From Peteryoungia rhizophila (GTDB lineage: Bacteria; Pseudomonadota; Alphaproteobacteria; Rhizobiales; Rhizobiaceae), in contig NZ_STGT01000001.1 in the NCBI RefSeq assembly GCF_004912145.1, positions 682,001-746,000 of the forward strand: 64,000 nt of DNA. Direction: 5' to 3'. Shown here one piece after another: positions 10,815 through 18,796 of this stretch; position 1 is the first letter of the stretch, and every line of letters begins with the position of its first letter. The notes below the pieces were generated by a model that did not search any database, was not told the DNA's origin, and worked only from the letters and a program-made list of their open reading frames with translations. Both the position numbers and the translations under genes were made by a program.

Positions 10815-12419
10815 TCAGGGAGCGCTGAAGCGATCGATCAGCACCTGCCGCATCTCGTCCATCCGCCATTCGCGGGTCTGTGCTCCGGGGATCATGCCAG
10901 CCGTGAAGCCTTGCGCTTCAAAGCTCTCAACGAGGTATCTGTCAGACGAGACGACATGGATCGGCACGGCGCGTGATGCATTTGGCCCGGTGATGATGGT
11001 GGCCGGCTGGTGATCGCCCAGGATGACAAAGACGGTGTCATCGCCGAAACGCCCCATGTAGCTACCCAGTGTCTCGAGCGAATAGTCGATCGTCTGGATG
11101 TATTGTCGTCGGACACGCTCCGGATCGGCCCAGACCACGGAGGGCGGATCGCCGCTTTCCGCCTGCGTGTTGAAAATCCTTCCGTCGCCGACGTCCGCCC
11201 AGTCGACAAGTGTCGCCACCGGCGTCCATGGCGCGTGGCTGGATATCAGCGCAACTTCCGCCATCACCTTCTCACCGGCCGCCCGAGCGGGATCGCGGCC
11301 AAGGCGCTCAAAGGCGGAGAGTGTATATTGGTCCGGCATCGTCACCCAGTTGAACGGCTTGCCGCGATAGCCGAGGTCAGCCGCCGCGAGGACCTGCCGG
11401 TACCCATAATAGGCCGCCTCCGGCCAATCCATGGTGATGGCGGGCATAGCCGCGACGCTCTTCCAGCCGGCTTCGGAGAAAAGGCGGTTGAGGCTCGGCT
11501 GACTGCTGATCATCAGGCGATCATAGCGGGCCTGACTGTCTATCCAGAGGCCCGACAGGAGCGTGCCGTGGGCGAGCCAGCTCAGGCCGCCGACGGTCGG
11601 TGACGTCGTCCACGCGCTTGCAGATGCTAGCCCCGCTCTTTCGATTTCCGCCTGAATGCTTGTCAGACGCGGCCTAGTCGTATCGGCGTAACGCGGATCC
11701 TCAAGGGCCGACCGGCCGTAGGATTCGACGAAGAGGAAGACGACATCCTTGTTCTCGACACGTGAGAACAGGCCTGCCCCCGCACGAGGCCCCTCGCCCT
11801 TCGCCAGTGCTGTTTCGAAGACATGCATGTCCTCGACGGATCTTATGATGAGCGCAAGCCGGGCGCTGAGATAGGACGGAATCCGCGCCTCGACCCTGGG
11901 CGTGCCGAGAAAGGAGGCCAGGCCGCCAATGAGTACAATGGCTGCGAGCAATATCACCAGCCAGGAGCGTGCGGGCCGTGGCATGGCGGCAAGCCATCGG
12001 GCCGCGATCAGAAAGACGGCAAGCACCAGCACGAGGCCAAGTATTGCGGCGACAACGCCGGTGAGAGCCGCCAGCGTTCCGACCGTGCCGGACATCAGGT
12101 TCCAGCCATCGGCCAGCATCTTGGCATCGAGATAGGGATTGAACGGCCGTTCGAATGCGGACTTGGTGCCGATGTCCGCAATTTTCAGAAACAGGATCGT
12201 CAGGAGCAGAAGGCCGCCGAGAACGGCGGTCGGCTTCCGCAGAACCCGGGGCACCACGAGCAGAAGGAGTATCAACAGCGGCCATTCGAGCGGCAGTCGT
12301 GCGAAGGCGCTCCATCCGATCGCGGCCGGATGATCCGGAAGGGTAAATGCCAACCAGGCAATAACCGAGACGATGACGACGCCAAGATAGGGGCGGATGC
12401 CGGGTTCGGGCTTCAGCAT
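10815..12419 (-). CDS. membrane sulfatase / phosphoglycerol-transferase-like enzyme (alkaline phosphatase superfamily)
   Basis: A 534-residue protein: about five membrane helices in the first ~190 residues, then a periplasmic alkaline-phosphatase-superfamily domain like LtaS, OpgB or EptA. Seen: VVFLFVESYGRSALED (metal-binding Glu), SPTVGGLSWLAHGTLLSG (candidate Thr nucleophile), and VFVILGDHQPA (Asp-His metal ligands). Such enzymes transfer or remove phospho- or sulfo-head groups on membrane lipids or glycans. The frame is open to 12602, but the ATG at 12419 starts directly before the first membrane helix and has an upstream GAGG. Divergent from the flippase-like gene at 12551. Substrate unknown; grouped with the following ten genes because of the lipid/glycan theme. 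Confidence 0.8.
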   Translation of the reverse strand: MLKPEPGIRPYLGVVIVSVIAWLAFTLPDHPAAIGWSAFARLPLEWPLLILLLLVVPRVLRKPTAVLGGLLLLTILFLKIADIGTKSAFERPFNPYLDAKMLADGWNLMSGTVGTLAALTGVVAAILGLVLVLAVFLIAARWLAAMPRPARSWLVILLAAIVLIGGLASFLGTPRVEARIPSYLSARLALIIRSVEDMHVFETALAKGEGPRAGAGLFSRVENKDVVFLFVESYGRSALEDPRYADTTRPRLTSIQAEIERAGLASASAWTTSPTVGGLSWLAHGTLLSGLWIDSQARYDRLMISSQPSLNRLFSEAGWKSVAAMPAITMDWPEAAYYGYRQVLAAADLGYRGKPFNWVTMPDQYTLSAFERLGRDPARAAGEKVMAEVALISSHAPWTPVATLVDWADVGDGRIFNTQAESGDPPSVVWADPERVRRQYIQTIDYSLETLGSYMGRFGDDTVFVILGDHQPATIITGPNASRAVPIHVVSSDRYLVESFEAQGFTAGMIPGAQTREWRMDEMRQVLIDRFSAP

Positions 12420-12550
12420 GGGGCAAGGCCCCTCGGACCGATTGGGTATCCATTGCGCATATGCCGTTTTATCTGCATGAAAGTCCGTCGGATCGTTTCT
12501 TGCGTATAGGTCTTTGACAGTCCAATTTCGAACGACGGAAGTTTCACCGT

Positions 12551-13471
12551 TTGCCCCTGCTGCGCATCTTCGCTCCCCTCGCACTCTTCGCTCTTCTGGC
12601 ATTCCTCTTTTCCAGAACGGATTTCGGTGCCCTGAAAAGCGCCTTTGCGCAGGTTTCTGCAGGACATCTGATCGCGGGTCTCGTGCTCGTGCAGGTCCAG
12701 ATCGTGGTCTCGGCTCTCCGCTGGCGCTTCACAGCCGCCCGCCTCGGCGAGGCCATGCCCCTGCCGCTTGCCGTCAGCGAATACTATGTCGCGAGTTTTC
12801 TCAACCAGACCCTTCCGGGCGGTGTGGCCGGCGACGCGGTCCGCGCCTTCCGCATGCGCGGTGACGGACCCGGCGGCTGGAAACGGCCGGCGAAGGCGGT
12901 CCTGTTCGAGCGACTGTCCGGACAAATGGCCCTCTTCGTGCTGGCGTTGTGCGGCCTCTTCGTCTGGCCCCTTGTTCTTGGTGGCGAGGATGCGGGCCAA
13001 CTCTCGCTTCACATTGCTCTCGGCTTCATTCTTTCTGCTGCCGTGCTCGTCATTGGCGCGCTCGTCGTGAAAGGCCGCTATTCGTGGGTCGGGCAATTCA
13101 CGGACGAGGTCGTCGCAGTCTTCATCCGTGATGGCGCGCTGTGGATCCAGGCGGGCACGAGCCTGCTGATCGTTGCCACCTATTCCGCATGTTTCTTCCT
13201 CGCCAGCGATGGGGTCGGCGCTCAACTCCCCTGGACGGCCGCCCTGACGGTCATTCCGCTCAGTCTGATTGCCATGCTGATACCCGCCGGCTTCGGCGGC
13301 TGGGGAACGCGAGAAGCGGCTGCGATGGCACTCTGGCCGCTGATTGGCGCAACACCCACCGAGGGGCTGGCTGCGAGCATCGTCTATGGTGGCCTGTCCC
13401 TGGCCGGCGCCCTGCCGGGACTGGTGATCCTCTCGCTTGGGACGCTCCGCAGCAAGCCTCGGCGGGCCTGA
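12551..13471 (+). CDS. flippase-like integral membrane protein (UPF0104 / LPG synthase transmembrane domain)
   Basis: A 306-residue protein with about eight hydrophobic segments. Diagnostic stretches of the UPF0104 family: SALRWRFTAARLG, YYVASFLNQTLPGGVAGDAVRAFRMRG and IPLSLIAMLIPAGFGGWGTREAA. It is the membrane half of MprF-type proteins without the synthase domain; family members are thought to move or modify lipid-linked substrates. The start is a TTG with ACGGAAG upstream; no in-frame ATG fits. It ends 8 bp from the convergent FkbM gene. Lipid or glycolipid translocation is inferred. Confidence 0.8.
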   Translation: MPLLRIFAPLALFALLAFLFSRTDFGALKSAFAQVSAGHLIAGLVLVQVQIVVSALRWRFTAARLGEAMPLPLAVSEYYVASFLNQTLPGGVAGDAVRAFRMRGDGPGGWKRPAKAVLFERLSGQMALFVLALCGLFVWPLVLGGEDAGQLSLHIALGFILSAAVLVIGALVVKGRYSWVGQFTDEVVAVFIRDGALWIQAGTSLLIVATYSACFFLASDGVGAQLPWTAALTVIPLSLIAMLIPAGFGGWGTREAAAMALWPLIGATPTEGLAASIVYGGLSLAGALPGLVILSLGTLRSKPRRA

Positions 13472-13479
13472 GAGCTCGA

Positions 13480-14238
13480 TCATTGCCGATCGAGCCGGGC
13501 ATAGACATCGCCCGACGCCCCCTCGGCCGGCATTTGCGACAGTTCAACGAGCAGTTCGTCCGCCGTCTTCCATCGCTCCGACACGAAACGATGCTGTTCG
13601 CCGACGACGCGGTTGAACCGGTATGCTCCCAGGCCCATCAGCCGGTCGACTGCATTGGAGGCCACCGAGGGCATCGCCGGAATATATTCGAAAGCGATCA
13701 GCGGGATCGGTTTCGTGAGGCCATAGAGGATCTCCGCCTCGGCACCTTCCACGTCGATCTTGCAGAATACAGGCATTCCATACTTTTCGATCAGATGGTC
13801 GAGGGTCACCATGGGGACCGTCACCTTGCGGTCCCAGACGACCTGCGCAAAGCCCTTGCTCTGCCCGACTGTCTCGACGAAACGGCTGGAAATGCTGGTC
13901 ACGGTCGGATGACGGCTCGAGATGAGCAGATCGATTTCTCCAGCCTGGCGACCAACTGCCACCCGCTCGAAGCCGTTCAGGAGCCCGGCGAAGCGCTTTT
14001 CGATGAAATCGGCAAAGGCGGGCTGCGGCTCGACTGCGACCACTTTCGCCCCAAGGCTGATCAGCGTGCTGCTACGACTGCCGACATGAGCGCCGATATC
14101 GAAGACGAGATCACCGGGCTTGACGATCGAGCGGTAGAAACGGTGCAGGGCTGAACGCCGCCAAGGCTGGCCATAATAGACCACGAGGGACCGCGCGAGC
14201 CCGAGGGAGGTCGAGAAGCGATCGACGAGCGCCATCAT
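13480..14238 (-). CDS. FkbM family SAM-dependent methyltransferase
   Basis: A 252-residue protein with the FkbM signature: VFDIGAHVGSRSSTLISLGAKVVAVEPQP (SAM-binding glycine motif and acidic residue), then FCKIDVEGAEAEIL. FkbM enzymes usually O-methylate sugars or lipid-linked glycans. It overlaps the upstream CDP-alcohol phosphotransferase gene by 4 bp (ATGA), so the two are translationally coupled and probably act on one product. The acceptor is unknown. Confidence 0.85.
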   Translation of the reverse strand: MMALVDRFSTSLGLARSLVVYYGQPWRRSALHRFYRSIVKPGDLVFDIGAHVGSRSSTLISLGAKVVAVEPQPAFADFIEKRFAGLLNGFERVAVGRQAGEIDLLISSRHPTVTSISSRFVETVGQSKGFAQVVWDRKVTVPMVTLDHLIEKYGMPVFCKIDVEGAEAEILYGLTKPIPLIAFEYIPAMPSVASNAVDRLMGLGAYRFNRVVGEQHRFVSERWKTADELLVELSQMPAEGASGDVYARLDRQ

Positions 14239-15047
14239 GTTTCGACCGGCTGACGCAGGAGGAAGAGGATGTCCACGGCAAAGGAATAGACGAGCGCACT
14301 CAGAGCAGCCGCGGCGACTGCGGTAGAATAGGGCGGTGTGACGAACGGCACCAGAATGATGCAGAGCGCCGCGATTTGAAGCACACAGACCAGCTTGCGC
14401 CGGAAGGACGGAGGTAGTTCACCGTTCAATCGAGGCCAAACCCATCCAGTTGCCACGAAGCCGTATCGCATGAGGCCGATCAGCAACACCCAGAGCCCCG
14501 CCTTGTCGAGCAGAGCCGCGGCCAGGGACAGCACGAGGATCAGAAGGGCATCGACCTCCATGTCGAAGCGCGCACCGAAGTCCGATTCCTGGCTGTAGCG
14601 ACGGGCTAGGTATCCATCGACGCCATCCAGGGCGAGGGCGAATAAAACCACGCCGACAAGCGTCCAGAGCGCAATGTCCGTGGCAGCCAGGCTCTCAAAG
14701 CAGATAACAGTTGCGAATGTCAGGCTGACGAGAGACGCGCGGAATGCCGTTACCAGGTTGGCATAACCGAAACGGCGATGCGGATGGGCCGGCAAGGCAT
14801 AGATGACCAGTGCGAACATCAGGGCTAGAGACAACGTGACCGAAGCGACGAAATCCCATCCTAAAGGCAGATGGAAGGAGACCAACAGCGCCACGATACC
14901 CGTGCCGACAAAAAGGCCGGACAGTGTGGCGAGCGCATCGTTCAGAAGGCCACGCCGCTGCAAGTGGCGCGCGGCAAGATCTGCACTGCCCGCACTCCAT
15001 GATCCGACGAAATCATCGCCGCCAAGCCGTTCCGGCTCGCTTGCCAT
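14235..15047 (-). CDS. CDP-alcohol phosphatidyltransferase family membrane protein
   Basis: A 270-residue protein with about six or seven membrane helices. It has the complete family motif: DGVDGYLAR, then G and two Asp residues in DFGARFDMEVD (Asp-x2-Asp-Gly-x2-Ala-Arg ... Gly-x3-Asp-x3-Asp). Members join a CDP-linked alcohol or lipid to another alcohol, making phosphodiester lipids. The N-terminal ~40 hydrophilic residues are unusual for housekeeping PgsA or PssA. It lies 27 bp downstream of the GTP cyclohydrolase II gene and overlaps the FkbM gene, a three-gene unit that ties GTP-derived chemistry to membrane-lipid chemistry. Substrates unknown. Confidence 0.83.
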   Translation of the reverse strand: MASEPERLGGDDFVGSWSAGSADLAARHLQRRGLLNDALATLSGLFVGTGIVALLVSFHLPLGWDFVASVTLSLALMFALVIYALPAHPHRRFGYANLVTAFRASLVSLTFATVICFESLAATDIALWTLVGVVLFALALDGVDGYLARRYSQESDFGARFDMEVDALLILVLSLAAALLDKAGLWVLLIGLMRYGFVATGWVWPRLNGELPPSFRRKLVCVLQIAALCIILVPFVTPPYSTAVAAAALSALVYSFAVDILFLLRQPVET

Positions 15048-15074
15048 TTGTAAACCTCCCTGCCCGCCCTGATG

Positions 15075-16181
15075 TTATTCCGCGGCGACCAGAGTTTCCA
15101 GATCCATCATATGGCCGGCACGCAGGGTCTTGGTACGCAGGTAATTTTCGTTCTCTGCAGTCACGCGCCCGTTCACCGGTGCACGTGCCTCGACCTCGAT
15201 CCCGCCCAGTTTCAGGCCGGCGATCTTGGTCGGATTGTTGGTATAGACTGCGACCTTCGAGATATCGAGGAGCCGCAGCATCGCGACAGCTGCCTCATAG
15301 CGGCGATGGTCTTCCGCAAGCCCAAGTTCCGCGTCGGCGTCGATCGTGTCCAGGCCCAGATGCTGGTAGCCGTAGGCGCGCATCTTGGCGCCGATGCCGG
15401 TGCCGCGACCTTCTTGGTCGAGATAGATCAGCACGCCGCCTCCAGCCTGCTTGAGAAGTGTCAGGCCGTTGCGCAGCTGGTCACCGCAGTCGCATTTCAG
15501 CGAGCCGCAGAGATCACCCGTGATGCAGGAGGAGTGGATACGGATCGGCACGGTCTTGGAGACATCCGGTTTCCCGACCACGATCGCCACCTGGTCCTTC
15601 TGCGCGAGGCCACCACGGAAGATCACGAAATCGGCGTCACCGAGGTCCTTCAACGGAACGCGGGTGCGGACGACCTTGTCGAAGCGCTGGCGGGCGGCAT
15701 CGGCGCCCCTCAGGCGACTGGATGCGATTTCGCAGCATCCGGCAAATCGGTCACCCATGGTGGTCACGTCGGCCAGCACCATGGCCGGCAGCAGGAGCGC
15801 CAGACGTGCAAGTTCGGCCGATTGGGATGCCAAGGCATCCGCCGGCTGACACAGAACAGGCTTTTCTGCGCCGAGTGCGTAAGCGAGACGCGACGCAGCA
15901 TCGAAGGAGAGGCCTGCGAGGGGCGTGATGACATCCCGCTCCGTACCGATACCGAGCCGGGCCGCACGAGGCGCGGTCAACAGCAGGCCGTGACGGTTTT
16001 CGGTGATGGCCGCAAACTGGTCGAAGAGGGAAGGCGCGACGCAATCGAGCGCAACAGCCGCGATTTTTCTATCGCCCTCGCTGATCACCACGGGTCGACC
16101 ATAACGCAACTCGGACACGGCACGTTCGACTTCGATCTCAGCGGTGGGGAACTGGAACGCGGGCTGGCTGGACTTCGACAT
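15075..16181 (-). CDS. ribA: GTP cyclohydrolase II with a degenerate DHBP-synthase-like N-terminal half
   Basis: A 368-residue RibBA-like protein. The C-terminal ~165 residues keep the RibA set: zinc ligands C219, C230 and C232 (SSCITGD, KCDCGDQL), the QEGRG loop with Y253, D291 and R293, and TNNPTKIAGL. It should open GTP to 2,5-diamino-6-ribosylaminopyrimidinone phosphate. The N-terminal ~170 residues have the RibB layout, but the acidic catalytic loop (normally DDEDRENEGD) reads ISEGDRKIAA and the usual HT dyad region is absent, so no 3,4-dihydroxy-2-butanone-phosphate synthase activity is expected. First gene of a ribA, CDP-alcohol transferase, FkbM unit and divergent from a dehydrogenase/PTPS-like operon. 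It could serve riboflavin synthesis, but the context suggests a specialised role. Confidence 0.88.
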   Translation of the reverse strand: MSKSSQPAFQFPTAEIEVERAVSELRYGRPVVISEGDRKIAAVALDCVAPSLFDQFAAITENRHGLLLTAPRAARLGIGTERDVITPLAGLSFDAASRLAYALGAEKPVLCQPADALASQSAELARLALLLPAMVLADVTTMGDRFAGCCEIASSRLRGADAARQRFDKVVRTRVPLKDLGDADFVIFRGGLAQKDQVAIVVGKPDVSKTVPIRIHSSCITGDLCGSLKCDCGDQLRNGLTLLKQAGGGVLIYLDQEGRGTGIGAKMRAYGYQHLGLDTIDADAELGLAEDHRRYEAAVAMLRLLDISKVAVYTNNPTKIAGLKLGGIEVEARAPVNGRVTAENENYLRTKTLRAGHMMDLETLVAAE

Positions 16182-16244
16182 GAGGCATACACTCCCTAAT
16201 CAGTGGCAAGCATTACGCCTGACTTCCGGCGATGGTTTGCGCAT

Positions 16245-16270
16245 TCGTCATAAAATTAATTTGATGACGA
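16245..16270. promoter_or_regulatory. 26-bp near-perfect palindrome in the ribA / dehydrogenase divergent promoter
   Basis: Arms TCGTCAT and ATGACGA enclose a 12-nt spacer that is itself almost palindromic (AAATTAATTT). Over 26 bp only one pair mismatches. It is centred in the 161-bp gap between two divergent units of the same cluster, the expected position for an operator controlling both. The regulator is not identified. Confidence 0.5.
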
Positions 16271-16342
16271 TTACGGAACCAAATGCTCTGTGTCGCAATA
16301 CGTTCCACTTGAAACACGTATGTAGTGCGCGGGGGTCGCAGT

Positions 16343-17344
16343 GTGAAGCTTGAAGCAAATGAACAGACCGTATTCGACCTGGAAGCCGCGTCTGCGTTCT
16401 GGATCGAAGCCCCGGAAGTCTGCCGATTGCGCCAGGAGGAACTCGCGGCACGCTCGGAGAACGATGTTCTGGTGCGCATGCTGTACAGTGGGATCAGCCG
16501 CGGCACGGAAGCGCTGATCTTTCGCGGCCTCGTGCCTGAAAGCGAGTTCGAGCGCATGCGCGGACCGCATATGGAGGGCAGCTTTCCCTTTCCCGTAAAA
16601 TACGGCTATGCCGCTGTCGGGCAGGTCGAGGCGGGGCCGTCGCGTCTCGTCGGTAGAGAGGTCTTCGCCCTGTTCCCCCATCAGGACAGGTTCATCCTTC
16701 CCGCAGATCAGGTGACTGTCCTCCCGGACACGCTTCCGGCGCGGCGGGCGGTTCTTGCGGCCAATATGGAAACGGCACTCAACATCGTCTGGGACGCTGG
16801 CATCCAGCCGGGCGATCGGGTCGCGGTCTTCGGCGCCGGCGTGGTCGGCTCGCTTGTCGCCTATCTTGCATCCCGGATCGTCGGCACCAAGACGATCGTC
16901 GTCGACCGCGATCCGGCACGCAAGGACCTGGCATCCAATCTCGGCCTGACCTTCGCCCAGGCAGGAACGCTTGATGGCGAATTCGACGTGCTGGTCAATG
17001 CGACAGCGTCGGCCGAGGCGCTGCAAGAGGCCATCACCCATGCCGGCATAGAGGCGAAGATCGTCGAAGCGAGCTGGTATGGTGACCGGCCGGTATCGAT
17101 CCCGCTCGGCGGCGCCTTTCACTCTCGCCGGCTCTCGCTGGTCAGTTCGCAGGTCGGCGGCATTCCGGCGTTGCGGCGTGCACGCTGGACATATGCGCGG
17201 CGCATGGCGAAAGCGCTTGAACTGCTGCTCGACCCACGCCTCGAATGCCTGATTTCAGGTGAAACCGCTTTTTCTGAACTGCCCGACGCCTATGCTCGTA
17301 TCCTGTCTGCACAAGACACGCTGTGCCATCGCATCCACTACTGA
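16343..17344 (+). CDS. zinc-type medium-chain dehydrogenase/reductase (BchC-like)
   Basis: A ~333-residue MDR-superfamily protein with an N-terminal GroES-like half (VRMLYSGISRGTEALIFRG, FPVKYGYAAVGQVE) and a Rossmann half with VAVFGAGVVGSLVAYLAS followed by VVDRD. The segment where classical alcohol dehydrogenases have the catalytic zinc Cys reads YSGISRGTE, as in BchC-like members, so catalysis probably differs from zinc ADH. First gene of a four-gene run (dehydrogenase, PTPS-like, glycosyltransferase, methyltransferase) with short gaps or overlaps. The GTG at 16343 has GGGGG 7 nt upstream; an in-frame GTG at 16325 is the alternative. Substrate unknown, presumably a hydroxylated intermediate of the pathway. 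Confidence 0.78.
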   Translation: MKLEANEQTVFDLEAASAFWIEAPEVCRLRQEELAARSENDVLVRMLYSGISRGTEALIFRGLVPESEFERMRGPHMEGSFPFPVKYGYAAVGQVEAGPSRLVGREVFALFPHQDRFILPADQVTVLPDTLPARRAVLAANMETALNIVWDAGIQPGDRVAVFGAGVVGSLVAYLASRIVGTKTIVVDRDPARKDLASNLGLTFAQAGTLDGEFDVLVNATASAEALQEAITHAGIEAKIVEASWYGDRPVSIPLGGAFHSRRLSLVSSQVGGIPALRRARWTYARRMAKALELLLDPRLECLISGETAFSELPDAYARILSAQDTLCHRIHY

Positions 17345-17357
17345 CGAAAGAGAATTC

Positions 17358-17756
17358 ATGTTCGCTGTTGAAGTTCGAGACCATATCATGATCGCCCACA
17401 GCCTGCCGCGTCCGGTTTTCGGTCCGGCTCAGGGAATGCATGGAGCGACATTCGTCGTCGATGCGGCCTTTTTCACCAAGGACGTCGACGAAGATGGCCT
17501 GGCCGTCGACATCGGCGCGGCCATGACGGTGCTGTCCGAGGTGCTGAAGCCGCTCAACTATAAAAACCTCGATGAAGTCGAGGCCTTCAAGGGTAAGGTG
17601 AGCACGACAGAAGTGATTGCCAAACACATCTTCGACCAGCTCGCGCAGGCCGTTTCCGAGAAGCGTCTTGGACCTGGCAGCCACAGGATCTGCCGGCTGA
17701 AGGTCATGCTGCATGAATCGCACGCTGCCCGTGGATGGTACGAGGCCGATCTTTGA
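17358..17756 (+). CDS. 6-pyruvoyltetrahydropterin synthase / QueD-fold protein lacking the catalytic triad
   Basis: A 132-residue T-fold protein. The first zinc His (H14 in IAHSL) and one His of the HGH motif (H28 in GMHGATF) are kept, but the third zinc ligand is Ala30. The catalytic Cys, normally four residues before that HG, is Ala24. The Asp-His pair of the usual LDHKNL motif is Asn67-Tyr68 (LNYKNLDEV). The pterin-anchoring Glu is kept (E120). It is therefore unlikely to do standard PTPS or QueD chemistry, but may still bind a pterin or pyrimidine. The ATG at 17358 is preceded by GAAAGAG; the longer frame from 17259 overlaps the dehydrogenase gene. Its end overlaps the glycosyltransferase start. 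Confidence 0.8.
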   Translation: MFAVEVRDHIMIAHSLPRPVFGPAQGMHGATFVVDAAFFTKDVDEDGLAVDIGAAMTVLSEVLKPLNYKNLDEVEAFKGKVSTTEVIAKHIFDQLAQAVSEKRLGPGSHRICRLKVMLHESHAARGWYEADL

Positions 17757-18796
17757 ACCGTTCGCTGATCTTCGCCTATCCGGGCGACCTTTCGCTGAAG
17801 ACCGGCGGTTATGCCTATGATCGCAAGGTAATCGACGGCCTGAGATCACTTGGGTGGGCGGTGAACCTGATGCCACTGGGCGACGGTTTCCCGGTGCCCT
17901 CAGAGGCGACGGCTCAAAGCGCGAGCAAGATGCTGTCCGCCCTGCCGGACGATACGCTGGTGGTGATAGACGGTCTTGCCTTCGGGGTGCTCGATGGCTG
18001 GGCCACTTCAGAGGCAGCCCGTCTCAGGATCGTCGCACTGGTTCACCATCCGCTCGCCCTCGAGACCGGACTTTCCGAGACTGAACAGAAGAGGTTCCGC
18101 GATAGCGAGCGGGCGGCACTCGCATCGGCCCGCCACGTCATTGTCACCTCGCCGATGACGGCTCGCGAGGTCTCGTCCAATTACGGTGTCGCTGTCACCG
18201 ATATCACGGTGGCATTGCCAGGGACGGAGAGAGTGGATTTCGCGCCCGCCGACAACCCTGTCCCGCAGATCCTTTCGGTCGGCACGCTGTCGCGCCGGAA
18301 GGGGCACGACATTCTGCTGTCGGCGTTGAAATCGATCGAGGACCTCGAATGGCAAGCAACGATCATTGGCAGCAAGACACTCGATCCAGCGACGAGTGCG
18401 GCCCTATCGCAGCAGGTTGACGACCTCGGGCTTGAGCCGCGCGTACAGCTGGCCGGCGAAGTCGACGACCCGCAAGACCACTTCTCCGGTGCGGACGTCT
18501 TCGCACTTGCCAGCCGCTACGAAGGCTATGGCATGGTGTTTGCCGAAGCGCTCTCGCATGGGCTGCCGATCATCTGTTGCAAGGCAGGCGCCGTGCCGGA
18601 TGTCGTGCCCGAGGACGCCGGCATGCTCGTCCCGGTGGACGATATCGACACCTTTGGCCAGGCGCTCCGCCGCCTGCTGACCGATCCGGACGAGCGGGAA
18701 AGACGAGCAAAGGCGGCGCGACGAGCGGGCGCGCAGCTACCCGATTGGCCAGAGACGGCGCAGATCATCTCCGAAATATTGGACAGGATATCATGA
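17753..18796 (+). CDS. GT4 family glycosyltransferase
   Basis: A ~347-residue GT-B fold enzyme. The C-terminal half has the GT4 hallmarks: ILSVGTLSRRKGHDILLSAL, the donor-binding EX7E motif EGYGMVFAE, and GAVPDVVPEDAGMLVPVDD. It uses a nucleotide-sugar donor. The TTG at 17753 overlaps the PTPS-like stop (TTGA) with GAGG upstream; an ATG at 17735 is the alternative. It overlaps the next gene by 4 bp (ATGA), so PTPS-like, glycosyltransferase and methyltransferase are translationally linked and probably decorate one molecule. Acceptor unknown; no polysaccharide polymerase genes are nearby, so a small molecule or lipid is favoured. Confidence 0.85.
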   Translation: MNRSLIFAYPGDLSLKTGGYAYDRKVIDGLRSLGWAVNLMPLGDGFPVPSEATAQSASKMLSALPDDTLVVIDGLAFGVLDGWATSEAARLRIVALVHHPLALETGLSETEQKRFRDSERAALASARHVIVTSPMTAREVSSNYGVAVTDITVALPGTERVDFAPADNPVPQILSVGTLSRRKGHDILLSALKSIEDLEWQATIIGSKTLDPATSAALSQQVDDLGLEPRVQLAGEVDDPQDHFSGADVFALASRYEGYGMVFAEALSHGLPIICCKAGAVPDVVPEDAGMLVPVDDIDTFGQALRRLLTDPDERERRAKAARRAGAQLPDWPETAQIISEILDRIS

